From NCBI GenBank assembly GCA_022711715.1, contig JAKLEC010000001.1, positions 1-33,499 on the forward strand: a DNA stretch of 33,499 nucleotides. The letters run 5' to 3'. The stretch is from Acidobacteriota bacterium (lineage in GTDB: Bacteria; Acidobacteriota; Aminicenantia; UBA2199). The translations under genes and the position numbers were made by a program. Position 1 is the first letter of the stretch. Every line of letters starts with the position of its first letter. Positions 21,215 to 28,499 of the stretch are shown here, one piece after another. The notes under the pieces are model-generated. The model made no database searches, was not told the origin of the DNA, and saw only the letters and a list, made by a program, of their open reading frames with translations.

Positions 21215-22955
21215 GTTCGGCCTCCCGGGCCAGCACGTCGATCATGGCCTCGACCTGGCCGTCGGTATATCCCTTGAGCTGGGTGGCGTCGACCGGGCAG
21301 GGGGGCAGGCAGGCGCCGCAGCCCTTGCACAGCACGTCGATCACCCGCGCCACCTCCTTGTCGCCGTAGGCGACCTTCTCGATGGCGCCGTAGGGGCAGG
21401 CGGGCTGGCACTTGCCGCACCAGGTGCAAACATCGGCCCGCACATAGGCCACGAATGGCTGCAGGTCGACGTAGCCCTTGATCAGCAGCGCCGCGGCCTT
21501 GGCCACCGCCGCCAGCGAGGAGACGACGCTCTCGCCGGCGTTCTTCGGCCCCTGGCAGGCGCCGGCGATGTAGACGCCGTCGATGACCGTCTCCACCGGC
21601 CGCAGCTTGGGATGGATCTCGTTGTAGAAGCGGTCGGCGCCCAGCGGCAGCTTCAGCACCCGCGTCAGGGCGTCGTTGGCCCGCGCCGTCATACCGGTGA
21701 CCAGCACCACCAGGTCGGCCTCGAGGGCCACCTCGTCGCCGCCGGTCAGCAGGTCCTGGACGACCACGCGCAGGGAATCGCCGTCCCGCTCGACGCGCGG
21801 CGGCCGCTCCTCGTGGAAGCGCAGGAACACCGAGCCCGTCTTGCCCGCCTCCTCGTAGATCGTCTCGAACTTGCCGTAGGTGCGCATGTCGCGGTAGAAG
21901 TGGTAGCTGCGCAGGCCGGGGAAGCGCTTCGCGGCCAGGACAGCCTGGTGGCAGGCGGCGCTGCAGCAGAAGCGCGAGCACCAGCGGTTGAGGTCCTCGC
22001 CCTCGCCGCACTGGCGGCTGCCGACGCAGTAGATGAAGGCGACCGTGCGGACTTCCCGGCCCTGGTGGAGCAGCCGGCCGTCGCCCTCCTGCAGGAGCTT
22101 CTCGAACTGCGAGAGGGTGACCACCCCGGGCTGGCCGAAGGCGTACTCGCCGGGCTTGGGCTCGTACTCGGCGAAGCCGGTGGTCACCAGCATGGCCCCG
22201 ACCTGGATGCGCACCGTCTCCTCCGCAAGGCCGGGCGGGCGCACGCGGATGGCCAGCTCGAACTCGCCGATGTGGCCGCTCTTCTCGGCCAGCTCGGCGT
22301 TGAGGAACAGGGTGACGTTCGGCCGCTTACGCGCCTCCGCCAGCAGGGAGGCGGCCAGCTCGGAGCCGACCTTGCCGGCCGGGAACATCTCGCCCAGCTC
22401 CGCGACCCAACCCCCGGTGCGCGCCTCGCGCTCGACGACGAAGACCTCGACGCCCAGGTCGGCCAGCTCGATCGCCGCGCGCAGGCCGGCGATGCCGGCG
22501 CCGATGACTAGCACCCTCTTGACCGAGGTGACGCGGATGGGCTGCAGCGCCTCCTGGCGCAGCGCCTTCTCGATGCCGGCGCCCACCAGGTTGGCCGCCT
22601 TGCAGGTGGCGCCCTGGTGGTCGTCGGAGTGCGCCCAGGAGCACTGCTCGCGGATGTTGACCTGCACGTACTGGAAGGGGTTCAGCCCGGCGCGGGTCGA
22701 CAGGTTGCGGAAGGTGGTCAGGTGCAGCTTGGGCGAGCAGGAGGCGACCACCATGCCGTCGAGCCCCTGCTCCTGGATGTCCTTCATCATCTCGTTCTGC
22801 GAGGCGTCGGAGCAGGTGAACATCGAGGTCTTGGCCACGGTGACGCCGTACTCCTTCTCGATGCGCCGGCGCACCTCCTCGACGTCGACGTGGTCGGAGA
22901 TGTTGCCGCCGCAGTGGCAGATGTAGACGCCGATCTTTCTCTTCTTCTCTTCCAT
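21204..22955 (-). CDS. HdrA-like FAD and iron-sulfur subunit (QmoB/HdrA type)
   Basis: A 583-residue protein; ATG 22955 shares one base with the upstream TGA, fixing the start (MEEKKRKIGVYICHCGGNIS). The N-terminal CHCGGNI block is the usual HdrA opening; VLVIGAGIAGLRAAIELADL at about 144-163 binds FAD; CVGSRQC and CSRFCC at about 300-330 are the characteristic HdrA cysteine cluster. Two ferredoxin-type [4Fe-4S] motifs close the protein: CTWCGKCQPACP at about 511-522 and CKGCGACLPPCP at about 543-554. HdrA/QmoA-B proteins carry electrons between soluble partners and other Hdr subunits, in some cases by flavin-based bifurcation. The MvhD-like part that is fused at the C-terminus of QmoB is encoded here as a separate gene. 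Confidence 0.88.
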   Translation of the reverse strand: MEEKKRKIGVYICHCGGNISDHVDVEEVRRRIEKEYGVTVAKTSMFTCSDASQNEMMKDIQEQGLDGMVVASCSPKLHLTTFRNLSTRAGLNPFQYVQVNIREQCSWAHSDDHQGATCKAANLVGAGIEKALRQEALQPIRVTSVKRVLVIGAGIAGLRAAIELADLGVEVFVVEREARTGGWVAELGEMFPAGKVGSELAASLLAEARKRPNVTLFLNAELAEKSGHIGEFELAIRVRPPGLAEETVRIQVGAMLVTTGFAEYEPKPGEYAFGQPGVVTLSQFEKLLQEGDGRLLHQGREVRTVAFIYCVGSRQCGEGEDLNRWCSRFCCSAACHQAVLAAKRFPGLRSYHFYRDMRTYGKFETIYEEAGKTGSVFLRFHEERPPRVERDGDSLRVVVQDLLTGGDEVALEADLVVLVTGMTARANDALTRVLKLPLGADRFYNEIHPKLRPVETVIDGVYIAGACQGPKNAGESVVSSLAAVAKAAALLIKGYVDLQPFVAYVRADVCTWCGKCQPACPYGAIEKVAYGDKEVARVIDVLCKGCGACLPPCPVDATQLKGYTDGQVEAMIDVLAREAEHER

Positions 22956-25663
22956 CAGGGCTTCCTCTTCATGCGCTCGATGTACGCCGCCGCCTGGGCC
23001 GCCGCCGCGCCGGCGCTCAGGATGGAATCGGGGATGTCCAGCGGCCCGGTGGCGGTGCCGGCGCTGAACACGCCGGGGATGGAGGTGCGCGCCGGGTCGA
23101 CCTGCTTGCCGGGCTGGGCGACGAACAGCGTCTCGTCCAGCTGCAGCTCGGCGTCGGCGAACAGGCCGCGGCACTCGTCGTGGGCCACGATGCCCACCGA
23201 CAGCACCACCAGGTCGTGCTCCGCCTCCTGGACCGCGCCGCCGGCGTCGATGTCCTCGTAGCGCACCTTCAGGTTGCCGTTGCCGGCCTCGCTGATCCTG
23301 GCCACCTTGCCCTTGACGAAGCGCACGCCCATGGCCTTGGTCTGCTCGAAGAACTCGTCGTAGCCCTTGCCGAAGGCGCGGATGTCGATGTGGTAGATGG
23401 TGACGTCGGCCACCGGCAGCGCCCCCAGCAGCAGCTGCGCCTGCTTGAGCGAGTACATGCAGCAGACGCGCGAGCAAATGGGGTTGTTCTTGGTGCGGTC
23501 GCGCGAGCCGGTGCAGAAGACGTAGGCGATGTTGGCCGGCGCCTTGCCGTCACCGGGCCGCAGCACGTAGTTGTAGGGGCGCGTCGGCGCCACCAGGCGG
23601 TCCATCTGCATGGCGGTGATGACGTTGGGGTATTTCCCGTAGCCGAAGGTCTCCATGAGCTCGGCCGGGAAGAGGCGGAAGCCGGTGGCCACCACCACCG
23701 AGCTTACCGCGTACTCGTCGATGCGCTCGCGCTGGTCGAAGTCGATGGCGTCGGCCGGGCAGACGCGCTGGCACTCCCGGCACTCGCTGCAGATGCCGCA
23801 GTTGAGGCAGTTGGCCGCACTGGCCACGGCCTCGTCGGCGCTGAACGGCAGCTCGACCTCGTCGAAGTCCTTGATGCGCTCCTGCGGAAGGCGCTCGCCC
23901 TTGGTCACGGAGCGGGCCGGGTATTCCGTCTGCCTGGCCAGGACCTCGTCCTTGTCGACGACCGGCAGCCTGGGCTCGAACTCGGCGCCGTCGAGCGCCT
24001 CGCCGCGCAGCCAGCGGTCCATGTGGAACGCGGCCCGCTTGCCCAGGCCCATGGCCTGCACGATCATCGCCGGCCCGGTGACGGCGTCGCCGGCGGCGAA
24101 CAGCCAGGGCCGGTCGGCCTGCAGCGTGCACGGGTCGGCCTGGATGGAGCCGTCGCGGGCGAGCGGCAGGTCGCGGCGCAACGCCGCCGCCTCGGCGCTC
24201 AGGCCGATGGCGACGACGGCCAGGTCGAACGCCTCCGCAGCCTCGGAGCCGGCGACGGGGACCGTGCGCCGGCGGCCGTCGGCGCCGGCCTCGGCCGGCT
24301 TCATGCGCACGCTGCGCACCCGCCGCAGCCGGCCCGCCTCGCCCTCGAAGGCGACCGGGTTGCTCAGCAGCGAAAGTTCGACCCCCTCCGCCTCGGCCGC
24401 GGCCAGCTCCTCGGGCGAGGCCGGCATCTCGGCGCGCGAGCGGCGGTACTGCAGCACGACTTCCGCCGCGCCCAGGCGCAGCGCCGTGCGCGCCGCATCG
24501 ATGGCCACATTGCCGCCGCCGATGACCGCCACGCGCTTGCCCGCCAGGTCGAGCTTCTGGCCGCAGAGCACCTCGGCCAGGAACTCGATGCCGCTGACGA
24601 CGCCCTCCAGCTCCTCGCCGGGAACCAGCAGCTTCTTGGGCTTGGGGGTGCCGATGGCCGCCAGCACCGCGGCGAAGCCCTGCTCGCGGAGTCCGGCCAG
24701 GGAGTCGACGGGGGCATTGACGCGGATCTCCACCCCCAGCGCCGTCACGTTGCGGATGTCGCGGTCGACCACCTCCTTGGGCAGGCGGTAGTCGGGAAGG
24801 CTGGAGCGCAGCATCCCGCCCGGCTCGGGATCGGCCTCGAAGACGGTGACCGGGTAGCCCCGGCGGGCAAGGAAATAGGCGGCGCTCAGGCCGGCCGGGC
24901 CCGAGCCGACGATCGCCACCCGTTTGTCCAGCCTCTTCTCCGGCGCCCCGTACTCGGGCTCGGGGTGGCGCTCGTAGTACCAGTCGGCGACAAAGCGCTT
25001 CAGGTGGCGGATGTGCGGGGCCTCGCCGATCTCCTCGCGCGTGCACTCGCGCTGGCAGGGGGCGTAGCAGGCCCGGCCGAGGGTGCCCACCAGGGGCGCG
25101 TCGTCCAGCACCAGCTGGAACGCCCGCTCGAACTCGCCCTGGCGGATGAGCGAGATGTAGCCGTTGGCCTTGATGCCCGCCGGGCAGGCGAAGGTGCAGG
25201 GCGAGGTGCCGGCGCGGTCCAGCACCGCCTTCTTGGGCACGGCCTGGGGAAAGGCGATGTGCGCCACCCGCCGCGAGACGAGGTTCTCGTTGTACTCGTC
25301 GGGGACGGTGACCGTGCAGGCCTTCTCGCAGTCCTGGCAGCCGGTGCACTTGGCGAAGTCGACGAAGGCCGGCTTGCGGGCGACGCGGACGCGGAAGCCG
25401 CCGGCGCCGTCGCGGCGCACCTCGCGCACCTCGCTGAAGACGCGCAGGTCGATGTTGGCGTGGCTGGCGGCCTGCGCCATCTTGGGCGTGGAGATGCAGG
25501 AGGCGCAGTCGAGGGTGGGGAAGACCTTGCTGAGCAGGATCATCTTGCCGCCGATGCTGGGCTCCTTTTCCACCAGCAGCACCCGGTAGCCCATGTCGCC
25601 GAGGCTGACCGCCGCCTCCATGCCGGCGATGCCGGCGCCGACGACCATGACGTCGTAGTCCAT
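22955..25663 (-). CDS. HdrA-like flavoprotein interrupted by a GltD-type NAD(P)H oxidoreductase module
   Basis: A 902-residue protein. It opens as HdrA (MDYDVMVVGAGIAGMEAAVS, first FAD site; CTGCQDCEKAC iron-sulfur motif at about 105-115), then changes to a glutamate-synthase small-subunit-like module: CTFACPAGIKANGYI at about 157, CYAPCQREC at about 199, second FAD site VAIVGSGPAGLSAAYFLARR at about 250 and NAD(P)H site VAVIGGGNVAIDAARTALRL at about 378. After about residue 640 (CLNCGICSECRECQRVCP) it returns to HdrA sequence with the CSRVCC cluster. The inserted module would let the Hdr-like complex exchange electrons with NAD(P)H. It lies one base after MvhD and overlaps the next HdrA gene by a base. 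The architecture is clear; direction of electron flow is not. Confidence 0.88.
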   Translation of the reverse strand: MDYDVMVVGAGIAGMEAAVSLGDMGYRVLLVEKEPSIGGKMILLSKVFPTLDCASCISTPKMAQAASHANIDLRVFSEVREVRRDGAGGFRVRVARKPAFVDFAKCTGCQDCEKACTVTVPDEYNENLVSRRVAHIAFPQAVPKKAVLDRAGTSPCTFACPAGIKANGYISLIRQGEFERAFQLVLDDAPLVGTLGRACYAPCQRECTREEIGEAPHIRHLKRFVADWYYERHPEPEYGAPEKRLDKRVAIVGSGPAGLSAAYFLARRGYPVTVFEADPEPGGMLRSSLPDYRLPKEVVDRDIRNVTALGVEIRVNAPVDSLAGLREQGFAAVLAAIGTPKPKKLLVPGEELEGVVSGIEFLAEVLCGQKLDLAGKRVAVIGGGNVAIDAARTALRLGAAEVVLQYRRSRAEMPASPEELAAAEAEGVELSLLSNPVAFEGEAGRLRRVRSVRMKPAEAGADGRRRTVPVAGSEAAEAFDLAVVAIGLSAEAAALRRDLPLARDGSIQADPCTLQADRPWLFAAGDAVTGPAMIVQAMGLGKRAAFHMDRWLRGEALDGAEFEPRLPVVDKDEVLARQTEYPARSVTKGERLPQERIKDFDEVELPFSADEAVASAANCLNCGICSECRECQRVCPADAIDFDQRERIDEYAVSSVVVATGFRLFPAELMETFGYGKYPNVITAMQMDRLVAPTRPYNYVLRPGDGKAPANIAYVFCTGSRDRTKNNPICSRVCCMYSLKQAQLLLGALPVADVTIYHIDIRAFGKGYDEFFEQTKAMGVRFVKGKVARISEAGNGNLKVRYEDIDAGGAVQEAEHDLVVLSVGIVAHDECRGLFADAELQLDETLFVAQPGKQVDPARTSIPGVFSAGTATGPLDIPDSILSAGAAAAQAAAYIERMKRKP

Positions 25664-25664
25664 C

Positions 25665-26099
25665 TCAACCTCTCCCGGCGACGGACCCTGCCGGTCCCCG
25701 CTGCGACGGCCCCAGCTTGCGCAGCGCCTCGCTGAAGGCCGCCATGTGCTTCTGGAACGACTCGGCGCACACCGAGCAGACGGCGGCCATCTTGACCCGC
25801 GCCGGCTCCAGGGAACGCTCCTTCAGCAGCGCCTGCGCCGCGGCGACCGTGGCCGCCGTGCGCCTGGTGCAGTCGGGGACCAGGGAGCAGTCGCTGCCGT
25901 CGGCGGCGATGAAGACGCCGTCGAAGCCGCGGTCGATGGCGCGCACGATCCAGCGCGGCTTGACGCCGCTGGAGCAGGGCAGGCTGACCACGAACACGCT
26001 GGCCGGGTAGTGCATCTTGTTGCGGCCGGCCAGGTCGATGCCCGGGTCGGAGACGTTGTCGGTGGAGAACACCAGGATGCGGGGCTTGAACTCACTCAT
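25665..26099 (-). CDS. Hydrogenase iron-sulfur subunit, MvhD/FrhD family
   Basis: A 144-residue protein with the MvhD pattern: ILVFSTDNVSDPGIDLAG at about 8-25 (family usually 'CNWCSY...DLAG'), SLPCSSGVKPRWIVRAIDRG at about 39-58, VFIAADGSDCSLVPDC at about 62-77 and AAVCSVCAESF at about 106-116. The cysteines at about 42, 71 and 77 plus those at 109 and 112 can hold the [2Fe-2S] cluster; the first cysteine pair of methanogen MvhD is replaced by STDN. MvhD connects hydrogenase or formate dehydrogenase to HdrA; here no hydrogenase is encoded nearby, so it probably connects the two HdrA-like subunits to another donor, as the MvhD domain of QmoB does. It overlaps the ArsR gene by eight bases. Confidence 0.85.
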   Translation of the reverse strand: MSEFKPRILVFSTDNVSDPGIDLAGRNKMHYPASVFVVSLPCSSGVKPRWIVRAIDRGFDGVFIAADGSDCSLVPDCTRRTAATVAAAQALLKERSLEPARVKMAAVCSVCAESFQKHMAAFSEALRKLGPSQRGPAGSVAGRG

Positions 26100-26388
26100 T
26101 GAACGTTTTCTCCATGGTCCGGATCAGGCCCGCCAGCCGCGGGTCGGCGATGCGGTAATGGACGTGGTTGCCTTCGCGCCGGGCCAGCACCAGCCCCTCG
26201 CGGCGCATGCGCGTCAGGTGCTGCGAGATGAGCGGCTGCGAGGCGTCGCAGGCTGCGCGCAGGTCGCCGACGGTCATCTCGCCGTCAGCCAGCCGGCAGA
26301 GCAGGAACAGGCGCTGGGGATGGGCCAGGCTCTTCAGCAGCGCCGCCACGCGGGCGCAGCGTTTCTTGGACTCGACGAGGTCCTGCAT
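26092..26388 (-). CDS. ArsR-family transcriptional regulator, possibly sulfur-responsive
   Basis: A 98-residue winged-helix repressor: ALLKSLAHPQRLFLLCRLAD at about 16-35 (helices 1-2), then MTVGDLRAACDASQPLISQH with recognition helix SQPLISQHLTRMRREGLV at about 49-66 and wing ARREGNHVHYRI. Cys31 lies where BigR/SqrR-type persulfide sensors have one of their two cysteines; the C-terminal partner cysteine is absent, with Cys11 and Cys47 as alternatives. The gene lies second in the sulfur/redox operon and overlaps the MvhD gene, so it probably regulates its own operon in answer to sulfur species or redox state. A palindrome fitting an ArsR operator lies upstream of the first gene (26716-26739). 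Family is certain; effector is inferred. Confidence 0.88.
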   Translation of the reverse strand: MQDLVESKKRCARVAALLKSLAHPQRLFLLCRLADGEMTVGDLRAACDASQPLISQHLTRMRREGLVLARREGNHVHYRIADPRLAGLIRTMEKTFNE

Positions 26389-26427
26389 GCGGACAGATCG
26401 GGAACAGGAGCGAGCCCCGCCCCTGCG

Positions 26428-26682
26428 CTACTTCGCCTTGCGGACGAACAGGCGCCAGAAGCCGGCATCCTCGACCACGCCCAGGAATTCGTACTGCATC
26501 TTTTTCGCCCACATGGGGATGTCGTTGTTGGTCCCCTCGTCCGATGAGAGGACCTCCATGACGGCGCCGACGGCCACGCTGGTGACCGCCTTCTTGGCTT
26601 CCAGCAGCGGTCCCGGGCAGGCCATGCCGCGGGCGTCAACCACCTTGTCGGCCTTCAGTTCCTTCAGTTCTTCCTGTGTCAT
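26428..26682 (-). CDS. TusA-family sulfur carrier protein
   Basis: An 84-residue protein with the TusA signature: VVDARGMACPGPLLEAKKAV at residues 14-33, where Cys22 in the C-P-x-P motif carries sulfur as a persulfide. The rest follows the usual two-layer fold (VMEVLSSDEGTNNDIPMWAK, then YEFLGVVEDAGFWRLFVRK). AAGGAG lies seven bases before ATG 26682. TusA proteins deliver sulfur to tRNA thiolation, molybdenum cofactor enzymes or dissimilatory sulfur enzymes; as head gene of an operon with Hdr-like subunits and next to DsrE, the dissimilatory or storage-sulfur role is most likely. First gene after the candidate ArsR operator. Confidence 0.9.
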   Translation of the reverse strand: MTQEELKELKADKVVDARGMACPGPLLEAKKAVTSVAVGAVMEVLSSDEGTNNDIPMWAKKMQYEFLGVVEDAGFWRLFVRKAK

Positions 26683-26715
26683 GCGCTTGCTCCTTGATCG
26701 CGGATTCTCAAGAAT

Positions 26716-26739
26716 ATTAGGATATTATTATATCCTTAT
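26716..26739 (-). promoter_or_regulatory. Candidate ArsR operator upstream of the tusA-hdr operon
   Basis: attaggatat at 26716-26725, four bases (tatt), then atatccttat at 26730-26739 form an inverted repeat with nine of ten positions paired. It lies about 35 bases upstream of the TusA start, overlaps the AT-rich promoter region, and fits the ATA-n-TAT palindromes bound by ArsR-family dimers. Confidence 0.6.
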
Positions 26740-26755
26740 ATGCCGTGTCAAGGGA

Positions 26756-26838
26756 CTGAAGAAAGTTCCATCCAAGAAAACCAGAGGGAAGAGAGAGGGA
26801 AAAGCCTTCCCTCCCTCCATCCCTCATTCTTCCCTCAG
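26756..26838. repeat. gagggaag/cttccctc hairpin element
   Basis: agagggaagagagagggaaa (26783-26802) followed within a few bases by ttccctccctccatccctca and ttcttccctc (26807-26836) makes a compact purine/pyrimidine hairpin of the same word type as 9785-10014. The flanking gaaagttccatcc recalls the core at 3825-3840. The end of the element provides the stop codon of the ZnuB-like gene at 26835. Confidence 0.65.
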
Positions 26839-27590
26839 TGATGCGGACTGGAGTTCCCGCCCCTCCGGAGCATCACGGCCAGCAGGGCCAGCAGGGCGTT
26901 GCAGAAGACGATGGTGTAGCCGGTGGGAAAATCGAAGCGGTAAGACAGGGCTATGGCGCCCACGTTGACCAGCGTGCCGATCACCCAGGCGTTGACCAAG
27001 GGGATACCGCGGCCGATGACGGTGGCGATCAGCGCCGGACCCACCAACAGGGAGAACAGCACCAAAACTCCAGCCAGGCGCACGGCGCTGGTGACGGTGA
27101 CGGCGAAGGTGACGAAGAACAGGATATCGCGGAGCGTGCCCGTCGTACGGCGCTGAACAAACCAGATGAAAGCCCCCAGAGCGGCATAGAGCAGGGCGGT
27201 ATGGGTAATGTCCTTCATTGGCGTGAAGAGGATGTCGGCGGCCATCAGCTTTTGAAACTCTTCCATGCCATGATAGGACTTGGATAGGATGATATAGACG
27301 GCGGCAAAGCCGAAGGCGTACATCAACCCGATGAAAGCCTCGAGGTTGTTGCTGCGCCTGGCCACCAATGAGATCAGCAGCCCGGCCAGGAGGGCGAACA
27401 GCAGCGAGATGGGGTACATCAGGCGGCCATCAAAAAAGAAAAGGGAAACGGCGGCTCCCAGCGCCGCAGTCTGGCCGATGGCCAGGTCGGTGAAGATGAT
27501 GCCGCGACGGATGATCTCCAGTCCAAAATAGGAATTGATCCCCAGCAGAACCACCGAAAGCAGGAATGCGGAAAAAAGGATGTCACTCAT
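26835..27590 (-). CDS. znuB: Metal ABC transporter permease (ZnuB/MntB-like)
   Basis: A 251-residue membrane protein with about seven to eight helices, typical of the zinc/manganese-type (ABC-3) permeases. The opening FSAFLLSVVLLGINSYFGLE, the segment GIIFTDLAIGQTAALGAAVS at about 30-49 (family motif 'D.ishs.l.G'), and RLAGVLVLFSLLVGPALIAT at about 171-190 (family 'G.lLv.allv.PaatA') are all diagnostic. ATG 27590 overlaps the ZnuA stop by eight bases. It forms the inner-membrane channel for the metal delivered by the binding protein. The ATP-binding subunit is not encoded next to it, which is unusual. Gene name by analogy; the metal (Zn, Mn or Fe) cannot be decided from this sequence. Confidence 0.85.
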   Translation of the reverse strand: MSDILFSAFLLSVVLLGINSYFGLEIIRRGIIFTDLAIGQTAALGAAVSLFFFDGRLMYPISLLFALLAGLLISLVARRSNNLEAFIGLMYAFGFAAVYIILSKSYHGMEEFQKLMAADILFTPMKDITHTALLYAALGAFIWFVQRRTTGTLRDILFFVTFAVTVTSAVRLAGVLVLFSLLVGPALIATVIGRGIPLVNAWVIGTLVNVGAIALSYRFDFPTGYTIVFCNALLALLAVMLRRGGNSSPHH

Positions 27591-28482
27591 GGGACAGCCT
27601 CCGGACGATCTCGTCGAACATAGAGAAAAGACCCTCGGCTTCTCGAACCGCACCGACGTCGTGGGGCAGCTTGATCATCGGGATATCGTGCTTGCTCGCC
27701 AAGTGACGCGAGGCCTCATCGGGATTGTAGACGTCTTGCAGGATGCAGCGCACCTTGGCGCCGGCGATCTTGTTCTCCAGCTCCTGGATGTGTTTCGAGG
27801 TTGGAGGGATGCCGGGCAGCAGTTCCACCGTTCCCAGCAACTGCAAACCGTAGCGCCGCAGCAGGTAGTCGTAGTTCTTATGGTACTCGATGACCCAGGC
27901 ACCGCTCAAGGGGGCCAGCCGCTTCTCCCACTCGGCCAGCTTGGCCTGCCATTTCAGCTTGAATTGGGCCAGATTTTCCACAAACGTTTGCGAAGCGGCG
28001 GGATCCATCCGCTCCAACTTCGCGGCGATGGCCTCAGCCAGCGGCAGCATGTTGTCCGGGTTCAGGTAGTAATGGGGGTTGCCATCGGGGTGGATGTCGC
28101 CGTGCGCCCGCGATACGCTGTCGGGTACGTCGATCAACTTCACCGCGCGCGAGAGGTCCAGCATCCCCTGTGAACCGACATTGACCTTGGGGTTGTTGGC
28201 CTGGCTCAACAGCGGCGGCAGCCAGCCGATCTCCAGCTGGGCGCCATTGATGATCAGCAGGTCGGCGCGGCGCAGCTTGGCAATGAAGGACGGCTTGGCC
28301 ATGATGGTATGCGGGTCCCACTGGCCGCCGGCAAGTGCGTGCACATTAACCTGCGCACCGCCGATGTGTTCGGTCAGTTTGGCGATGTACGGATAGGTGG
28401 TGACCACCTGCAGCTTGGCCGCCGTGAGCGGCAGGGCCAGGATGCCGGCGGCCAGGATGACGAAGAGCGCGGTTCGTTTCAT
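27583..28482 (-). CDS. znuA: Metal ABC transporter substrate-binding protein (ZnuA-like, cluster A-I)
   Basis: A 299-residue exported protein from ATG 28482 (AAGGAGG upstream). After the signal peptide (MKRTALFVILAAGILALPLT) comes LQVVTTYPYIAKLTEHIGG, the standard opening of cluster A-I binding proteins. Likely metal ligands: His in WDPHTI at about 60, the His-rich RAHGDIHPDGNPHYYLNPDN at about 127-146, His in IEYHKNYDYLLRRYG at about 203, and the acidic LQDVYNPDEASRHLA near about 250. The backbone helix AKLAEWEKRLAPLSGAWVIE is also characteristic. It delivers zinc or manganese to the permease encoded downstream. It lies 17 bases after the porin gene, suggesting a shared transcript for outer- and inner-membrane uptake. 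Confidence 0.87.
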   Translation of the reverse strand: MKRTALFVILAAGILALPLTAAKLQVVTTYPYIAKLTEHIGGAQVNVHALAGGQWDPHTIMAKPSFIAKLRRADLLIINGAQLEIGWLPPLLSQANNPKVNVGSQGMLDLSRAVKLIDVPDSVSRAHGDIHPDGNPHYYLNPDNMLPLAEAIAAKLERMDPAASQTFVENLAQFKLKWQAKLAEWEKRLAPLSGAWVIEYHKNYDYLLRRYGLQLLGTVELLPGIPPTSKHIQELENKIAGAKVRCILQDVYNPDEASRHLASKHDIPMIKLPHDVGAVREAEGLFSMFDEIVRRLSHE

Positions 28483-28499
28483 TTGTGTTCCTCCTTGAC

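Noticed and set aside
21204..25663. Selenocysteine in the HdrA cysteine clusters
   Set aside because: Both clusters are coded by ordinary Cys codons (CSRFCC, CSRVCC) without an in-frame TGA.
23180..25735. 851-codon rightward open frame opposite the HdrA/GltD gene
   Set aside because: Composition is low-complexity and no motif is present, while the opposite strand encodes a complete flavoprotein with cofactor sites.
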